Origin: Aegilops tauschii subsp. strangulata
Lineage: Eukaryota; Streptophyta; Magnoliopsida; Poales; Poaceae
DNA length: 64,000 bases
Assembly (NCBI RefSeq): GCF_002575655.3
Contig: NC_053036.3
Location: forward strand, 195,890,788-195,954,787
Direction of reading: 5' to 3'
Part shown: piece by piece, positions 23,985 through 34,904 of the stretch
How positions within the stretch are numbered: position 1 is the stretch's first letter
Layout of the letters: every line of letters begins with the position of its first letter
Made by a program: the position numbers and the translations under genes
The notes under the pieces: generated by a model
The model's input: the letters and a program-made list of their open reading frames with translations, nothing else
The model's database searches: none
Told to the model about the DNA's origin: nothing

Positions 23985-25025
23985 CTACTGCGATCCCTGT
24001 TGGTTATAACCACCCTGGTTGCTCTGATTGCTTTGATTGCCATGTCCACCCTGATTGCCTTGAAATCCTGAACCGGAGTTGCCTCCTCCATAACCCGGCC
24101 CATAGGACCCGGATCGTGAACCGCCAGATGGTCCATGATCATTCCGGAAGAAATCTGAATTTTTGAATTCTTGCATGATATAACAATCTTTCCAGAGGTG
24201 CGTGGCCGGTTTGTCCTGCGTTCCATGCTTCGGGCAGGGCTGGTTCAACAGGTAATTCAGGCGCTCCGGATTAGGACTGGGCTCTGCCCTTCTTGGGGGT
24301 GGCTTTCCTTTACGACACTGACCATTACTCTGTGTATTGGTGTTAGCCACGAAATCTGAATTATGATCTGCTTTCCGCTTACCATTATTATTGTGGCCCG
24401 TCGGGTTGTGCTGCTGCCCCTTGGCGTTGCCGTTCCTCTTTCCCTTCCTCGGTTTGTCATCGTCAGACTCGGGGTCCTTGGTACTATTAGAATCAACATA
24501 CTTAACCAGAGCAGCCATAAGTGTTCCCCTGTCATTGCAGTGACGCTTGAGCCGTCCCAACTTCAACTTTAAAGACTGAAACCGACAATTACCCTCCAAT
24601 GTTATAACCGCCGAGTTGGCATTGATGCGATCTGAAGAATGTAAGATCTCCGAAACCCGGCGCACCCAATGGGTTGTTGACTCGCCTTCTCCCTGGACGC
24701 AGGCGGCTAACTCCACAACTGACATAGGTTGCTTGCACGTGTCTTTGAAGTTTGCTATAAACTGGGCTTTTAACTCAGCCCATGACCCAATGGAATTAAC
24801 CGGTAAGCTTTTCAACCACGTGCGAGCTGTTCCGTCCAACATCATAGCAAAATATTTCGCGCAGGCCGCTTCATCCACATCTAACATCTCCATAGCCATC
24901 TCATAACTATCAATCCATGACTCGGGAGGCACATCAGCGGTGTAATTAGGCACCTTACGGGGCCCTTGAAATCCTTGGGCAGCCGTACATTGCGCAAAGC
25001 CGGGACGAGGCATGGCACCCCCCAC
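23985..25025 (-). pseudogene. gag: gag capsid/nucleocapsid region of the Tat element
   Basis: 346 open codons. YTADVPPESWIDSYEMAMEM, ARTWLKSLPVNSIGSWAELK and FIANFKDTC are the conserved plant gag core. Downstream is a basic Lys/Arg/Asn region, then CPKHGTQDKPATHLWKDC, a Cys-His cluster used as the zinc finger of Tat-type gags, and a Gly/Gln/Asn-rich tail. The upstream part of gag lies in a different frame. No initiator ATG belongs to this segment. Confidence 0.85.
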
Positions 25026-25654
25026 GAGCTGAAAGTAAGGCCTTGCTCTACGGAAGCCATCGGACGAACCGGAGTGAGCCGACGGTCCTGCGCTGCTAAC
25101 TTGGCCTCTCGACGTGCTCCGTTGTTCACCACATCCTGAGAATTTGCCCCACCACGCGCCGGATTAGGTCCTCGAGGAGCGTCTCGGTTCCGCGCACTGC
25201 TTGACACAGCCGGTTCATCGATGTGCCTGCTATAACTCGGGCTCGGGCGTGGGGTTGAATGAATTCTGTCTCGGCTATACGAATAAGCCTGCTGCTGCAT
25301 CATGGCCGTCTGAAGAAGATCCCTAGCACGCCGCGTCTCCACCGCCGCCAGGGATTCACCCTCCATTGGAATAGCAGCTAATCATCATGCGGCGGCGATC
25401 ATGTTATCCAAAGGGGTGGAGAAGTGACCCGGCGGCGCCGGTACATCCTGCAGCGGGTTATGGGTCCATCGAGGGGGGTCCGTCACCCGTGGCTGATCCG
25501 GTGCTCCGGTCCTCGGCGTCTCAATCCGGTTCACCGCTGTCGGATTACTGGTTCCTGCTCCTGGCGTGCCGAAGAGATTCATTGCCTCATAAACCAGTGG
25601 TAGTCGTGACCGATGCCTTCTCCTTAACACGTCATTTGAGGCGTTCTGATGCAA
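24881..25654 (-). pseudogene. gag: gag middle region of the Tat element
   Basis: Two frames in the same register, 25654-25385 and 25366-24881, are separated by adjacent TGA stops near 25380-25385. They are Pro/Arg/Ser rich (GTPGAGTSNPTAVNR, SYSRDRIHSTPRPSPSYS) and include ARRAKL-type basic residues. This is the poorly conserved linker that precedes the capsid core. Confidence 0.65.
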
Positions 25655-25830
25655 CAGGAGTCGATAATTTTCCGCCTGAATCCGCTGTGCTTGTGCCTCT
25701 AAAGCGGCCCGCTCCGCGGCTATCCTGGTATCCTCAGCAGCTAAGTCGGCTTTTGCTTGAGAGATCTAATCTTTCACTTTCGCAACCTCCGTATTGTGTG
25801 CATCCTGATCCGCCGGGTTAACCTCCGCCA

Positions 25831-26389
25831 TCAGCGTTGCCAGCACATCAAACAAATCAGAAAGAACCTGAGCTGGCGGTCGCTCAAGGCCTCCTGCCCG
25901 GCTGCTGCCGCCGCTGTTGATCCGGAAATTATCGCTACTGCGGTTGAAGAGTGGAGCGCTGGTTGCGTGCTGGCCATGAAGATCGCCACCCGGTTTGGCA
26001 GATCGAAGGGGTCCGGAATACTGTCACCATCGGAATAGCCCCCAAACTGGCCATCTTGCAGTTGGTACAGTGACTCGGTCTCCCCGGTGGACGACTCGCC
26101 ATCTGAGTAGACGACGGTCTCGCCATCGGACGCCGGTTCAAGTTCCGCACCATTGATGAATCCTACGAACGCACGCTTCACGGCGGGCTGAACCCGGGCA
26201 GGGCCTGTGCACTGAGCCGTCTCGACGAGGTCGGTGCAGATGTCCGGCTCAGGGCCCGGCTCGCCGATCTTGCCGATGAAGACGTGAATTCCTCCAAAGG
26301 GGACCCGGTACCCGTACTCGATTGAGCCGGCCTCGGGGCCCCCAGCCTGTGTCGTCGATGTAGAGCTTGCCACGACGACTCTTGGTCAT
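25831..26389 (-). pseudogene. gag: gag N-terminal region of the Tat element
   Basis: The likely start is ATG at 26389 (MTKSRRGKLYIDDTGWG), 68 bases after the primer site; a frameshift then moves coding to the register that reads IEYGYRVPFGGIHVFIGKIG, PDICTDLVETAQC and an acidic SDGESSTGETESLY region, ending at 25831. No known domain. It fits the N-terminal arm of this family's gag. Confidence 0.6.
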
Positions 26390-26456
26390 CCGGCCCACGG
26401 CGTATCCCTTGAGCCCTTCAAAATTGCCCTTCAAGAACTCGAAACCATCGTGCGAT

Positions 26457-26475
26457 AGCCCCACGGTGGGTGCCA
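26457..26475 (-). other. Primer-binding site (tRNA-Lys type)
   Basis: Minus strand TGGCACCCACCGTGGGGC, two bases inside the LTR, complementary to the 3' end of plant tRNA-Lys(CUU) with one mismatch. Confidence 0.7.
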
Positions 26476-26477
26476 AC

Positions 26478-26964
26478 TGTCGTGGGTTTGTCACGGCAGA
26501 AAGGGGTTAAAACGGACAAAGGACACGAGAGGTTTATACTGGTTCGGCCCCTTGCGGTGAAGGTAAAAGCCTACGTCCAGTTGTAGTGGTATTGCTGTGG
26601 TCTCGAGGATCAAGGAGCGGAATCGCTTTACCTAGATTTCGAGTTGTTGTCTCTCCCCCCTTGAACTGCCGCCGGGTCGTGCCTTTATATACACAGGTCG
26701 ACGCCCGCCGGCTTACAGAGTCCCGATGCCGGTTTATACACATACCGGCTCGGTCTCTACTTTGTCATACCTTACAATACAAGTCATGAATTACATGGCG
26801 GTTTATAGCTACAGGCCTTAATCTACCTTCAGGCCTTGGGCCTTCGAGTCTCTGTAGTAAACCGCTTTATTCCTTGTCTTCATGGGCTTTAAGTATAAAC
26901 AATCCATTATAGGGATAACCCGGCTTCCTTGGCCGGTTTACACCTAGTAGTAATAACCCCAACA
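26478..26964 (-). repeat. 5' LTR of the Tat element, 487 bp
   Basis: Same ends as the other LTR; lacks the 50-bp block after GTCACGGCAG. Confidence 0.9.
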
Positions 26965-26969
26965 CCAAG
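26965..26969. repeat. Target-site duplication CCAAG, right
   Basis: Second copy of the 5-bp duplication, directly after CCCAACA at the LTR end. Confidence 0.9.
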
Positions 26970-27733
26970 TGTTCTCAAATCCTTAAAGACTCAATCCGAT
27001 AAGATAACTTCAAAGGGAAAACTCAATCCATTACAAGAGAGTAGAGGTGGAGAAACATCATAAGATCCAACTATAATAGCAAAGCTCGCGATACATCAAG
27101 ATCATGCCAAATCAAGAACACGAGAGAGAGATCAAACACATAGCTACTGGTACATACCCTCAGCCCCGAGGGTGAACTACTCCCTCCTCGTCATGGAGAG
27201 CGCCGGGATGATGAAGATGGCCACCGGTGAGGGATCCCCCCTCCGGCAGGGTACCGGAACAGGGTCCCGATTGGTTTTTGGTGGCTACAGAGGCTTGCGG
27301 CGGCGGAACTCCCGATCTATTCCGTTCCTCTATGTTTTTAGGGTATATGGATATATATAGGCGAAAGAAGTCGGTCAGGGGAGCCACGAGGGGCCCACGA
27401 GGGTGGAGGGCGCGCCTGGGGGGGGGGGGGTAGGCGTGCCCCCTGCCTCGTGCTCTCCTCGTTGATTTCTTGACGTGGACTCCAAGTCTCCTGGATTGCT
27501 TCCGTTCCAAAAATAACTCTCCCGAAGGTTTCATTCCGTTTGGACTCCGTTTGATATTCCTTTTCTTTGAAACACTGAAACAAGGGAAAAACAGGAACTG
27601 GCACTTGGCTCTGGGTTAATAGGTTAGTCCAAAAAATAATATAAAAGTGTAAAATAAAGCCCATAAACATCCAAAACAGATAATATAATAGCATGGAACA
27701 ATCAAAAATTATAGATACGTTGGAGACGTATCA
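26970..27733 (-). repeat. 3' LTR of Athila-like element 2, inner part
   Basis: Continues the LTR after the Tat element and its target duplication and ends GAGACGTATCA at 27733. It contains a G run near 27419-27430. Frames of 60-124 codons here are on LTR sequence and are not genes. Confidence 0.85.
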
Positions 27734-27748
27734 AGCATCCCCAAGCTT
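27734..27748 (-). other. Polypurine tract of Athila-like element 2
   Basis: On the minus strand AAGCTTGGGGATGCT ends directly at the LTR boundary. The same core recurs four more times inside the element (about 29839, 29887, 31150 and 31221). Confidence 0.65.
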
Positions 27749-30561
27749 AATTCCTGCTCGTCCTCGAGTAGGTAAATGATAAAAACAGATTTTTTGATGT
27801 GGAATGCTACCTAATATATTTATCCATGTAATTCTCTTTACTGTGGCAAGAATATTCAGATCCATAAGATTCAAGAAAAAAGTTTAATATTGACATAAAA
27901 ATAATAATACTTCAAGCATACTAACAAAGTAATCATGTCTTCTCAAAATAACATGGCCAAAGAAAGCTATCCCTACAAAATCATATAGTCTGGCTATGCT
28001 CTATCTTCATCACACAAAATATTTAAATCATGCACAACCCCGATGACAAGCCAAGCAATTGTTTCATATTTTTGATGTTCTCAAACTTTTTCAATCTTCA
28101 CGAAATACATGAGCATGAGCCATGGACATAGCACTATAGGTGGAATAGAATGGTGGTTGTGGAGAAGACAAAAAGGAGAAGATAGTCTCACATCAACTAG
28201 GCGTATCAATGGGCTATGGAGATGCCCATCAATAGATATCAATGTGAGTGAGTAGGGATTGCCATGCAACGGGTGCACTAGAGCTATAAGTGTATGAAAG
28301 CTCAAAAAGAAACTAAGTCGGTGTGCATCCAACTCGCTTGCTCACGAAGACCTAGGGCTTTTTGAGGAAGCCCATCATTGGAATATACAAGCCAAGGTCT
28401 ATAATGTAAAATTCCCACTAGTATATGAAAGTGACTACATAGGAGACTCACTATCATGAAGATCATGGTGCTACTTTGAAGCACAAGTGTGGTAAAAGGA
28501 TAGTAGCATTGTCCCTTCTCTCTTTTTCTCTCATTTTTTTTATTTTTTTGGGCCTTTTCTCTCTTTTTTTTTTCTTTTTTTCGTCCGGACTCTCATCCTG
28601 ACTTGTGGGGGAATCATAGTCTCCATCATCCTTCCCTCACTGGGACAATGCTCCAATAATGATGATCATCACACTTTTATTTACTTACAACTCAAGAATT
28701 ACAACTCAATACTTAGAACAAGATATGACTGTATTTGAATGCCTCCGGCGGTGTACCGGGATGTGCAATGGCTCATGAGTGACATGTATGAAAGAATTAT
28801 GAACGGTGGCTTTGCCACAAATACGATGTCAACTACATGATCATGCAAAGCAATATGACAATGATGGAGCGTGTCATAATAAACGGAACGGTGGTAAGTT
28901 GCATGGCAATATATCTCGGAATGGCTATGGAAATGCCATAATAGGTAGGTATGGTGGATGTTTTGAGGAAGGTATATGGTGGGTGTATGATACCGGTGAA
29001 AGGTGCGCGGTATTAGAGAGGCTAGCAATGGTGGAAGGGTGAGAGTGCGTATAATCCATGGACTCAACATTAGTCATAAAGAGCTCACATACTTATTGTA
29101 AAAATCTATTAGTTATCGAAATGAAGTACTACGCGCATGCTCCTACGGGGATAGATTGGTAGGAAAAGACCATCGCTCGTCCCCGACCGCCACTCATAAG
29201 GAAGACAATCAATAAATAAATCATGCTCCGACTTCATCACATAACGGTTCACCATACGTGCATGCTATGGGAATCACAAACTTTAACACAAGTATTTCTC
29301 AAATTCACAACTACTCAACTAGCATGACTCTAATATTACCATCCTCATATCTCAAAACAATCATAAGGAATCAAACTTCTCATAGTATTCAATGCACTTT
29401 ATATGAAAGTTTTTATTATATCCCTCTTGGATGCCCATCGTATTAGGACTAAATTTATAACCAAAGAAAATTACCATGTTGTTCTAAAGACTCTCAAAAT
29501 AATATAAGTGAATCATGAGAGTTCATCTATTTCTTCAAAATAAATCCACCGCCGTGCTCTAAAAAGGATATAAGTGAAGCACTAGAGCAAATGACAAACT
29601 ACTCCGAAAGATATAAGTGAATATCAATGAGTAGTTAAATAATTATGTAGCTATGTGAAGACTCTCTCCCATTTTAAGAATTTCAGATCTTGGTATTTTA
29701 TTAAACAGCAAGCAAAGAAAAAGAAAATAAAATGACGCTCCAAGCAAAACACATATCATGTGGTGAATAAAAATATAGCTCCAAGTAAAGTTACCGATGA
29801 ACGAAGGCGAAAGAGGGGATGCCATCCGGGGCATCCCCAAGCTTAGGCTCTTGGTTTTCCTTGAATATTAACTTGGGGTACCTTGGGCATCCCCATGCTT
29901 AGGCTCTTTCCACTCCTTATTCCATAGTCCATTGAGTCTTTTACCCAAAACTTGAAAACTTCACAACACAGAACTTAACAGGAAACTCGTAAGCTCCGTT
30001 AGTATAAGAAAATAATTCACCACTTAGGTACTGTTGTGAACTCATTCTAAATTCATATCGGTGTAATATCTAATGTATTCCAACTTCTCTATGGTTCATA
30101 CCCTCCGATACTACTCATAGATTCATCAAAATAAGCAAACAACACAAAGAAAACAGAATCTGTCAAAAACAGAACAGTCTGTAGTAATCTGTACCAAACG
30201 CAAACTTCTGGAACTCTGAAAAATCTGCCAAAATAGGAAGACCTAGATAATTTTATTATTGATCTACTTTAATTGGAATCAGTATTTTATCACTTTCTGG
30301 TGATTTTTAACAATTGTTTTCATGAACAGAAAGTTTCTGGAATTTTCAGCAAGATCAAATAACTATCATCCAAGAAGATCCTATAGGTCTTACTTGGCAC
30401 AAACACTAATTAAAACATAAAACTACATCTAACCAGAGGCTAGATCAAAAATTTATTACTAAACAGAACCAAAAAGCAAGAAACAAAAATAAATTTGGGT
30501 TGCCTCCCAACAAGCGCTAACGTTTAACGCCCCTAGCTAGGCATGATGATTTCAATGATGC
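27749..30561 (-). other. Non-coding 3' half of the internal region
   Basis: About 2.8 kb of AT-rich sequence without a credible reading frame. It includes pyrimidine-rich tracts at 28510-28585 and two copies of a GGCATCCCCA(A/T)GCTTAGGCTC motif near 29839 and 29887. This matches the long non-coding 3' region of Athila-type elements. Confidence 0.6.
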
Positions 30562-30963
30562 TCACATAAGACATAAGAATTGAAACATAAAGAGAGCATC
30601 ATGAAACACATGGCAATCACATTTAAGTCTAACCCACTTCCTATGCATAGGGATTTTGTGAGCAAACAACTTATGGGAACAATAATCAACTAGCATAGGA
30701 AGGCAAAACAAGCATAACTTCAAAACTTTAAGCACATAGAGAGGAAACTTGATATTATTGCAATTCCTACAAGCATATATTCCACCCTCATAATAATTTT
30801 CAGTAGCATCATGAATGAATTCAACAATATAAACATCACATAAAGCATTCTTTTCATGATCTACAAGCATATAATTTTTATTACTCTCCACATAAGCAAA
30901 ATTCTTCTCATTCGGAATAGTGGGAGAATCATAAGAAACCTGAATACTATAAATTGTTTCCAC
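30562..30963 (-). pseudogene. Element-encoded protein fragment of unknown function
   Basis: A 133-codon minus frame that overlaps the end of the next upstream frame (30861-31397) in another register; the two probably derive from one ancestral frame broken by an indel. It contains NYYEGGIYACRNCNNIKFPL and a hydrophobic stretch, then IPMHRKWVRLKCDCH. I recognise it only as a segment recurring in Triticeae Athila-like elements. No catalytic motif. Confidence 0.45.
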
Positions 30964-31397
30964 ATTAAAAGAGTAATGTTCAGAGAAGGGTAATCATAAT
31001 CATGACAAGTTTTATAAATATAATCATCACTACTTTTTATAGCATAAGTTTCATCACAATAATCATCATAAATAGGAGGCATGCTATCATCATAATAAAT
31101 TTTCTCATCAAAACTTGGGGGACTAAAAATATCATCTTCATTAAACGTAGCATCCCCAAGCTTGGGACGAACATTAATTGCAGCAAATATATTCTCAAAA
31201 ACATCATCTTCATCAAATTTAGCATCCCCAAGCGTGGGCCTTTTCATATCATAAGCATAATCACTCTCATCATTAATAGTATGGATAGCACCAATAGTAT
31301 AGCACTTATCATCATCACAATGAGTAATAGGAGCAACATCATTTGGGAGAGATACCTTTCTACCTTTGCTTCTCCGTCTTTTCTTTTTCTTCTTCAC
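30861..31397 (-). pseudogene. Element-encoded acidic protein of unknown function
   Basis: About 178 codons. Starts with a strongly basic tract (MKKKKKRRRSKGRK) followed by a very acidic region in which a short motif is repeated: RPTLGDAKFDEDDVF and RPKLGDATFNEDDIF. The PKLGDA/PTLGDA core is encoded by the same GCTTGGGGATGC string that forms the polypurine tract. The basic start could act as a nuclear or nucleic-acid-binding tail; this is inference. No known domain. Confidence 0.45.
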
Positions 31398-31481
31398 ATC
31401 ATGTGGGGGTTCAATCCTCTTTTTGGAGCTCCTTATTAATGAGATTGGTTGAATAGAAGGCTCCTCCTCTTACCTGATTCA

Positions 31482-32195
31482 TCATAAGATAGGAGAATAT
31501 TGAGAAGTCTCTTCCCTTTGGTTAGTATTCTCTTCATCTTCTATTCGTTTTATTTTCTTTATGTAATTGGAAATATAAGGATTTTCAATGCAATTCACCG
31601 CACAATACAAATAAATTTCTTCTAGATCAATATCGAGGAATTTCTCGAGGTTATATTCTGGAATAAACTTAGTTTGACGTTTCAATTCTTCATAACCCAA
31701 AAGCAGACTAAGTTCATTATGATGTGCAAGGGAAATCAAGTCATCACAATTTTTGGACATGATTCGATCATGAAACAATTTGCATTTGATATTTAAATGA
31801 CCATGTTCATTGCAAAGTTCACAAGTATGGCTAAGATATTTTAAATTTTCAGCACTAACATTTAGCCTCTCTTGCAACAATTTAGTTTCTAAGTACTTGT
31901 GCCTCTTACAAAATCTATCTTCCCTTTTTGGTATGTATTTGCAAACTCTATGTACTCCACAAAAATCGACATGCTTATAAGAGATATTTTCATTATGACT
32001 AGTGCAATCATCATTAGTACTATGGATATTCAAAGAGTTCGTACTAACAACATTGCAACCATGCTCATCATTCAAAGATTTAGTGCCAAACATTTTAATG
32101 CATTCTTCTTCTAACACTTGAGCACAATTATCAGAATCCTTATTTTCACGGAAGACATTAAAAAGATGAAGCATATGAGGCACCCTCAATTCCAT
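31482..32195 (-). CDS. Gag-like protein with a CCHC zinc knuckle
   Basis: A 237-codon minus frame with ATG at 32195, 100 bases after the primer-binding site, where gag belongs. Around residues 122-135 it has CELCNEHGHLNIKC, a C-x2-C-x4-H-x4-C knuckle as in retroviral-type nucleocapsids. A second Cys/His-rich patch (VDFCGVHRVCKYI) lies about 40 residues earlier. The rest is lysine/glutamate rich with no capsid pattern that I can name. A role in packaging element RNA is inferred from position and knuckle. It ends at 31482 and the next frame starts 85 bases on. Confidence 0.55.
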   Translation of the reverse strand: MELRVPHMLHLFNVFRENKDSDNCAQVLEEECIKMFGTKSLNDEHGCNVVSTNSLNIHSTNDDCTSHNENISYKHVDFCGVHRVCKYIPKREDRFCKRHKYLETKLLQERLNVSAENLKYLSHTCELCNEHGHLNIKCKLFHDRIMSKNCDDLISLAHHNELSLLLGYEELKRQTKFIPEYNLEKFLDIDLEEIYLYCAVNCIENPYISNYIKKIKRIEDEENTNQREETSQYSPIL

Positions 32196-32294
32196 TTTTT
32201 TTGTAGTTTTCTTTTATATACTAAACTAGTGATAAAACAAGACACTAAAAGATTCGATTGCAAGATCTAAAGATATACCTTCAAGCACTCACCT

Positions 32295-32311
32295 CCCCGG
32301 CAACGCCGCCA
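32295..32311 (-). other. Primer-binding site (tRNA-Asp) of Athila-like element 2
   Basis: Plus strand reads CCCCGGCAACGCCGCCA, 16 of 17 bases equal to the 3' end of plant tRNA-Asp with CCA. It is separated by 10 bases from the LTR remnant at 32322. Confidence 0.8.
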
Positions 32312-32321
32312 GAAAAGAGCA

Positions 32322-32338
32322 TGATGTCTACTACGCAA
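32322..32338 (-). repeat. 17-bp remnant of the 5' LTR
   Basis: TGATGTCTACTACGCAA, the terminal bases of the same LTR as at 12510. It stops exactly where the CACTA terminus starts. Confidence 0.75.
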
Positions 32339-32374
32339 CACTACAAAAAAATACACTTCCGTGATGATACGTGT
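32339..32374 (+). repeat. Left terminal inverted repeat of the CACTA element
   Basis: Starts CACTACAAAAAAATACAC and continues TTCCGTGATGATACGTG. It contains the CACTA end and a sub-terminal TTCCGTGATGAT motif that recurs inverted as ATCATCACGGAA at about 32492-32503. Confidence 0.75.
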
Positions 32375-32839
32375 TTGTCACAGTAGGTCGCGTTTTTTGT
32401 CATGCATGTACATCCATGAAAAATTTATGACAGAATCAAGATAGTCATACCTGTGCTGTCGTAGAAGTGTTCCATGACATTACCAAAATTATCATCACGG
32501 AAGTGTCCACTTCCATGATGATAAATCACGCGTCACAGAAGTGCTTTCGTCAAGGGTGACCGACACGTGGCATCCACCGTAACGGAATGCCGTTAAGCTA
32601 TCGGGTCGGGTTTTGGATCCGATAACCCGTTAACAGCCCCGACCAATGGGGATTTTCCACGTGTAAAATCATCATTGGCTGGAGGAAACACGTGTCGGCT
32701 CACCGTTGGGACAGATGTCATCCGCTCATTGGACCGAAGGCGCCTATGATACGGCGACACGTGGCATGGCCCAACAGAGGCCCATTCCTGTGAAAAGGCC
32801 GGCCCATTTGACTTGGTCAAAAGGTGGTGGGCTGGCCCA

Positions 32840-33610
32840 CGGAAAGCCTGTTAACGGCCTATTCGCATATAGCCCATTTACAGCCCGCTAACCCAGGGCC
32901 CGTTACGCCCTATCCGAATTAGTCCCAGTAGCGTCATCTGGGCCGTCCAATATGATTCAGCCCGTTTTAACTTCCGGCCCATGTGTGGCCCATGACTTCT
33001 TTCGGCCCATATGAGGACCTTTGTAACTCTTGGCCCATTAACGGCCCGTGGTGAAACTGGCCCGTAATGAACAATGTATCACTTTAGACCCATTAACGGC
33101 CCGTTATTCCATTGGGCCGTTTCCAGCCCAAGTTATCATTCGGCCTTCTCAGGGCCCATTGATTCTTGGGCTCATTTGCAACATTCGGTTACATACGGCT
33201 CGTTACTGTCATTTTCTGCTTGTGGGCCAAATTCATCCCGTCGTTACAGTCGGCCCGTTTGCGGACCGTTAATACGTTGGGCCGTTTTCATGTAAAAAAA
33301 ACCCGTTGGGCTGTTTTCATAGAGTTATCAAATACGGCCTATTAACGGCCCGTTATGGTCCACGAATAGTACGGCCCATGATTGGCGAAATGATGATATG
33401 CCCCGTAGAAGGCCCATGGATCCTACGGCCCGTATGAGGCCCATGAATAGTACGACCCGTAGAAGGCCCATGGATCGTACGGCCCGTAGAAGGCCCATGG
33501 ACCCTAAGGCCCGTATATAAGGCCGATGGATCCTACGGCCGGACGAAGGCCCATGGATCATACGGCCTGCAGGAGGCCCATGGTTACAACAGTCCGTGTG
33601 TTGCCATGAT
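32840..33610. repeat. CACTA subterminal repeat region (GGCCCRT motifs)
   Basis: Dozens of short direct and inverted motifs: GGCCCATTAACGGCCCGTTA-like blocks up to 33360, then six or so units of about 37 bp built on ACGGCCCGTAGAAGGCCCAT (33400-33590). In En/Spm such arrays bind the TNPA protein. The upstream 32375-32840 holds the TTCCATGA/CACGTGG-rich terminal part without a gene. Confidence 0.8.
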
Positions 33611-33910
33611 TATTTTGGCCTAGTTACCAAAAATAGGCTATTGTGGCCACTAGAAAAAAACAGAAAAAGAACTGCAGTGACTACAAGCAAACAACTAAAC
33701 AAGACAATAAGGAAATAAATAAGCAAGCAATTAACGCTAGCCTATTACCACTATTACACATATTACATCCACTAGGCATCAAAGTTCGCCACCAGTGCAA
33801 ATATAGGGAACAAAGCAGCACATTACATACACTGGCCGTCAAAATTGGCCACCAGTGCAAATAAACGCGGCAGAAAAACAAGAGCATAACTTAAACAACT
33901 TCAGAAGATC
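33611..33910. other. Spacer with a diverged 60-bp direct repeat
   Basis: No gene. ATTACATCCACTAGGCATC...GCCACCAGTGCAAATA (33761-33803) is repeated as ATTACATACACTGGCCGTC...GCCACCAGTGCAAATA (33821-33863). It probably forms the 3' untranslated region of the tnpA-like gene. Confidence 0.55.
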
Positions 33911-34904
33911 TCAAGAAACGTTATCCTGGGTATCCACCATGCTGGCAATAAGCTTAGCAAGCTGATTAGCTTTGTCTTGTTTGGCGCTAAAATCCTCCAA
34001 CGCTTACTGTTGCACCAGAAAGTATGCATCTGAATGCTCCAGGGACTTCCGCAGTCCTTCCGCTTCTTGTCGCAGCACAGCTGATCGATGTCTTTCAGCT
34101 TGTAGTTGAGACTCAAGAAACCGAACTAATTCAGACAGTGAGTTTGAATAGCTTGTGCAAGCGGTAGTGGCCAGTAACTCGAACACTAAACCAAGACAGG
34201 ACTTTGGGGTTGTCTCGCTGTCTTCAAGATAGTCTTCCTTAGCTGTTTTATCAGCATTGTTGGAGACCAATAAGGATGTGTCACTATCCTGAACCTTGTC
34301 TGCATTACTTCCTTTACCATTGCTTAATAAGGCACTCTTCCCCAATATTCTGTCAGCATTCTAAAAGAAGAAACAAGCAGACACATAACAAGTTTAGCAT
34401 GTACTAGTATATGAAACTCATTTCGGTGAACCAGTTCATTAGTAAGGTGGACAGGATTAAACTACCAAGTCTTCTATTGCCAAGTACTAGTACATAATAA
34501 AAGCATCAAACAAACATATATCTATGTCCTATGGTCACTGCATTGTCTTGCCAAATCAAAATAGAGACACGGTTCAAATCATATCAGTTCAAGACAAAGC
34601 AGCAGTGAAAGAATACAAAGCGTGGGAAACTACACGGCACAACAAGATTTTAGATGGGTACCACGGGTCTACATGTACAACAACACTATTGGCTCTGTTG
34701 TGATGCTAGTAATGTGCATGATATGAAAGTCAACTATATACACAATTGAAATTGAAATCAACAGAGCTATTGATAAGAGCAAACCTGTTAAAGAAACATG
34801 CGTGAACATACCTGCTGTGCCATTGGAGTTTTGATTGGATCCTTCAATTTAAAAATAAGTTTGTATGAGTAAATATAGTGATACAAGAGCAAAGCAATCA
34901 TAGT

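Larger units (their letters stand above)
13429..26964 (-). mobile_element. Complete Tat-type gypsy retrotransposon with antisense gene, 13.5 kb
   Basis: Flanked by the perfect 5-bp duplication CCAAG (13424-13428 and 26965-26969); both LTRs begin TGTCGTGGG and end CCCAACA. Minus-oriented: 5' LTR 26478-26964, tRNA-Lys-type primer site, gag, protease, reverse transcriptase, two RNase H modules, integrase, then a 6-kb 3' region with a spliced gene on the plus strand, and 3' LTR 13429-13965. All minus-strand genes carry stops or frameshifts. Apart from a 50-bp block the LTRs differ at about ten positions of 487 by eye, so insertion is fairly recent. It resembles the Triticeae Fatima family (from memory, tentative). 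Confidence 0.9.
12510..32338 (-). mobile_element. Athila-like gypsy element number 2, non-autonomous, split by a Tat element
   Basis: Minus-oriented. The 3' LTR runs 12510-13428 and resumes at 26970-27733, the gap being the inserted Tat element. The internal region is 27734-32321 (4.6 kb) and has a purine tract next to the 3' LTR and a tRNA-Asp primer site next to the 5' LTR. Only the terminal 17 bp of the 5' LTR remain (32322-32338) before a CACTA element begins; the rest should lie beyond the other CACTA end and was not found in the window. No protease, reverse transcriptase, RNase H or integrase is present, so it would depend on an autonomous relative. Sequence type is like Sabrina/WHAM. 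Confidence 0.8.

Noticed and set aside
28501..28600. Possible poly(A)/poly(T) tail of a retroposed gene
   Set aside because: It is a pyrimidine-rich tract inside the Athila-like internal region, with no adjoining gene copy or target duplication.
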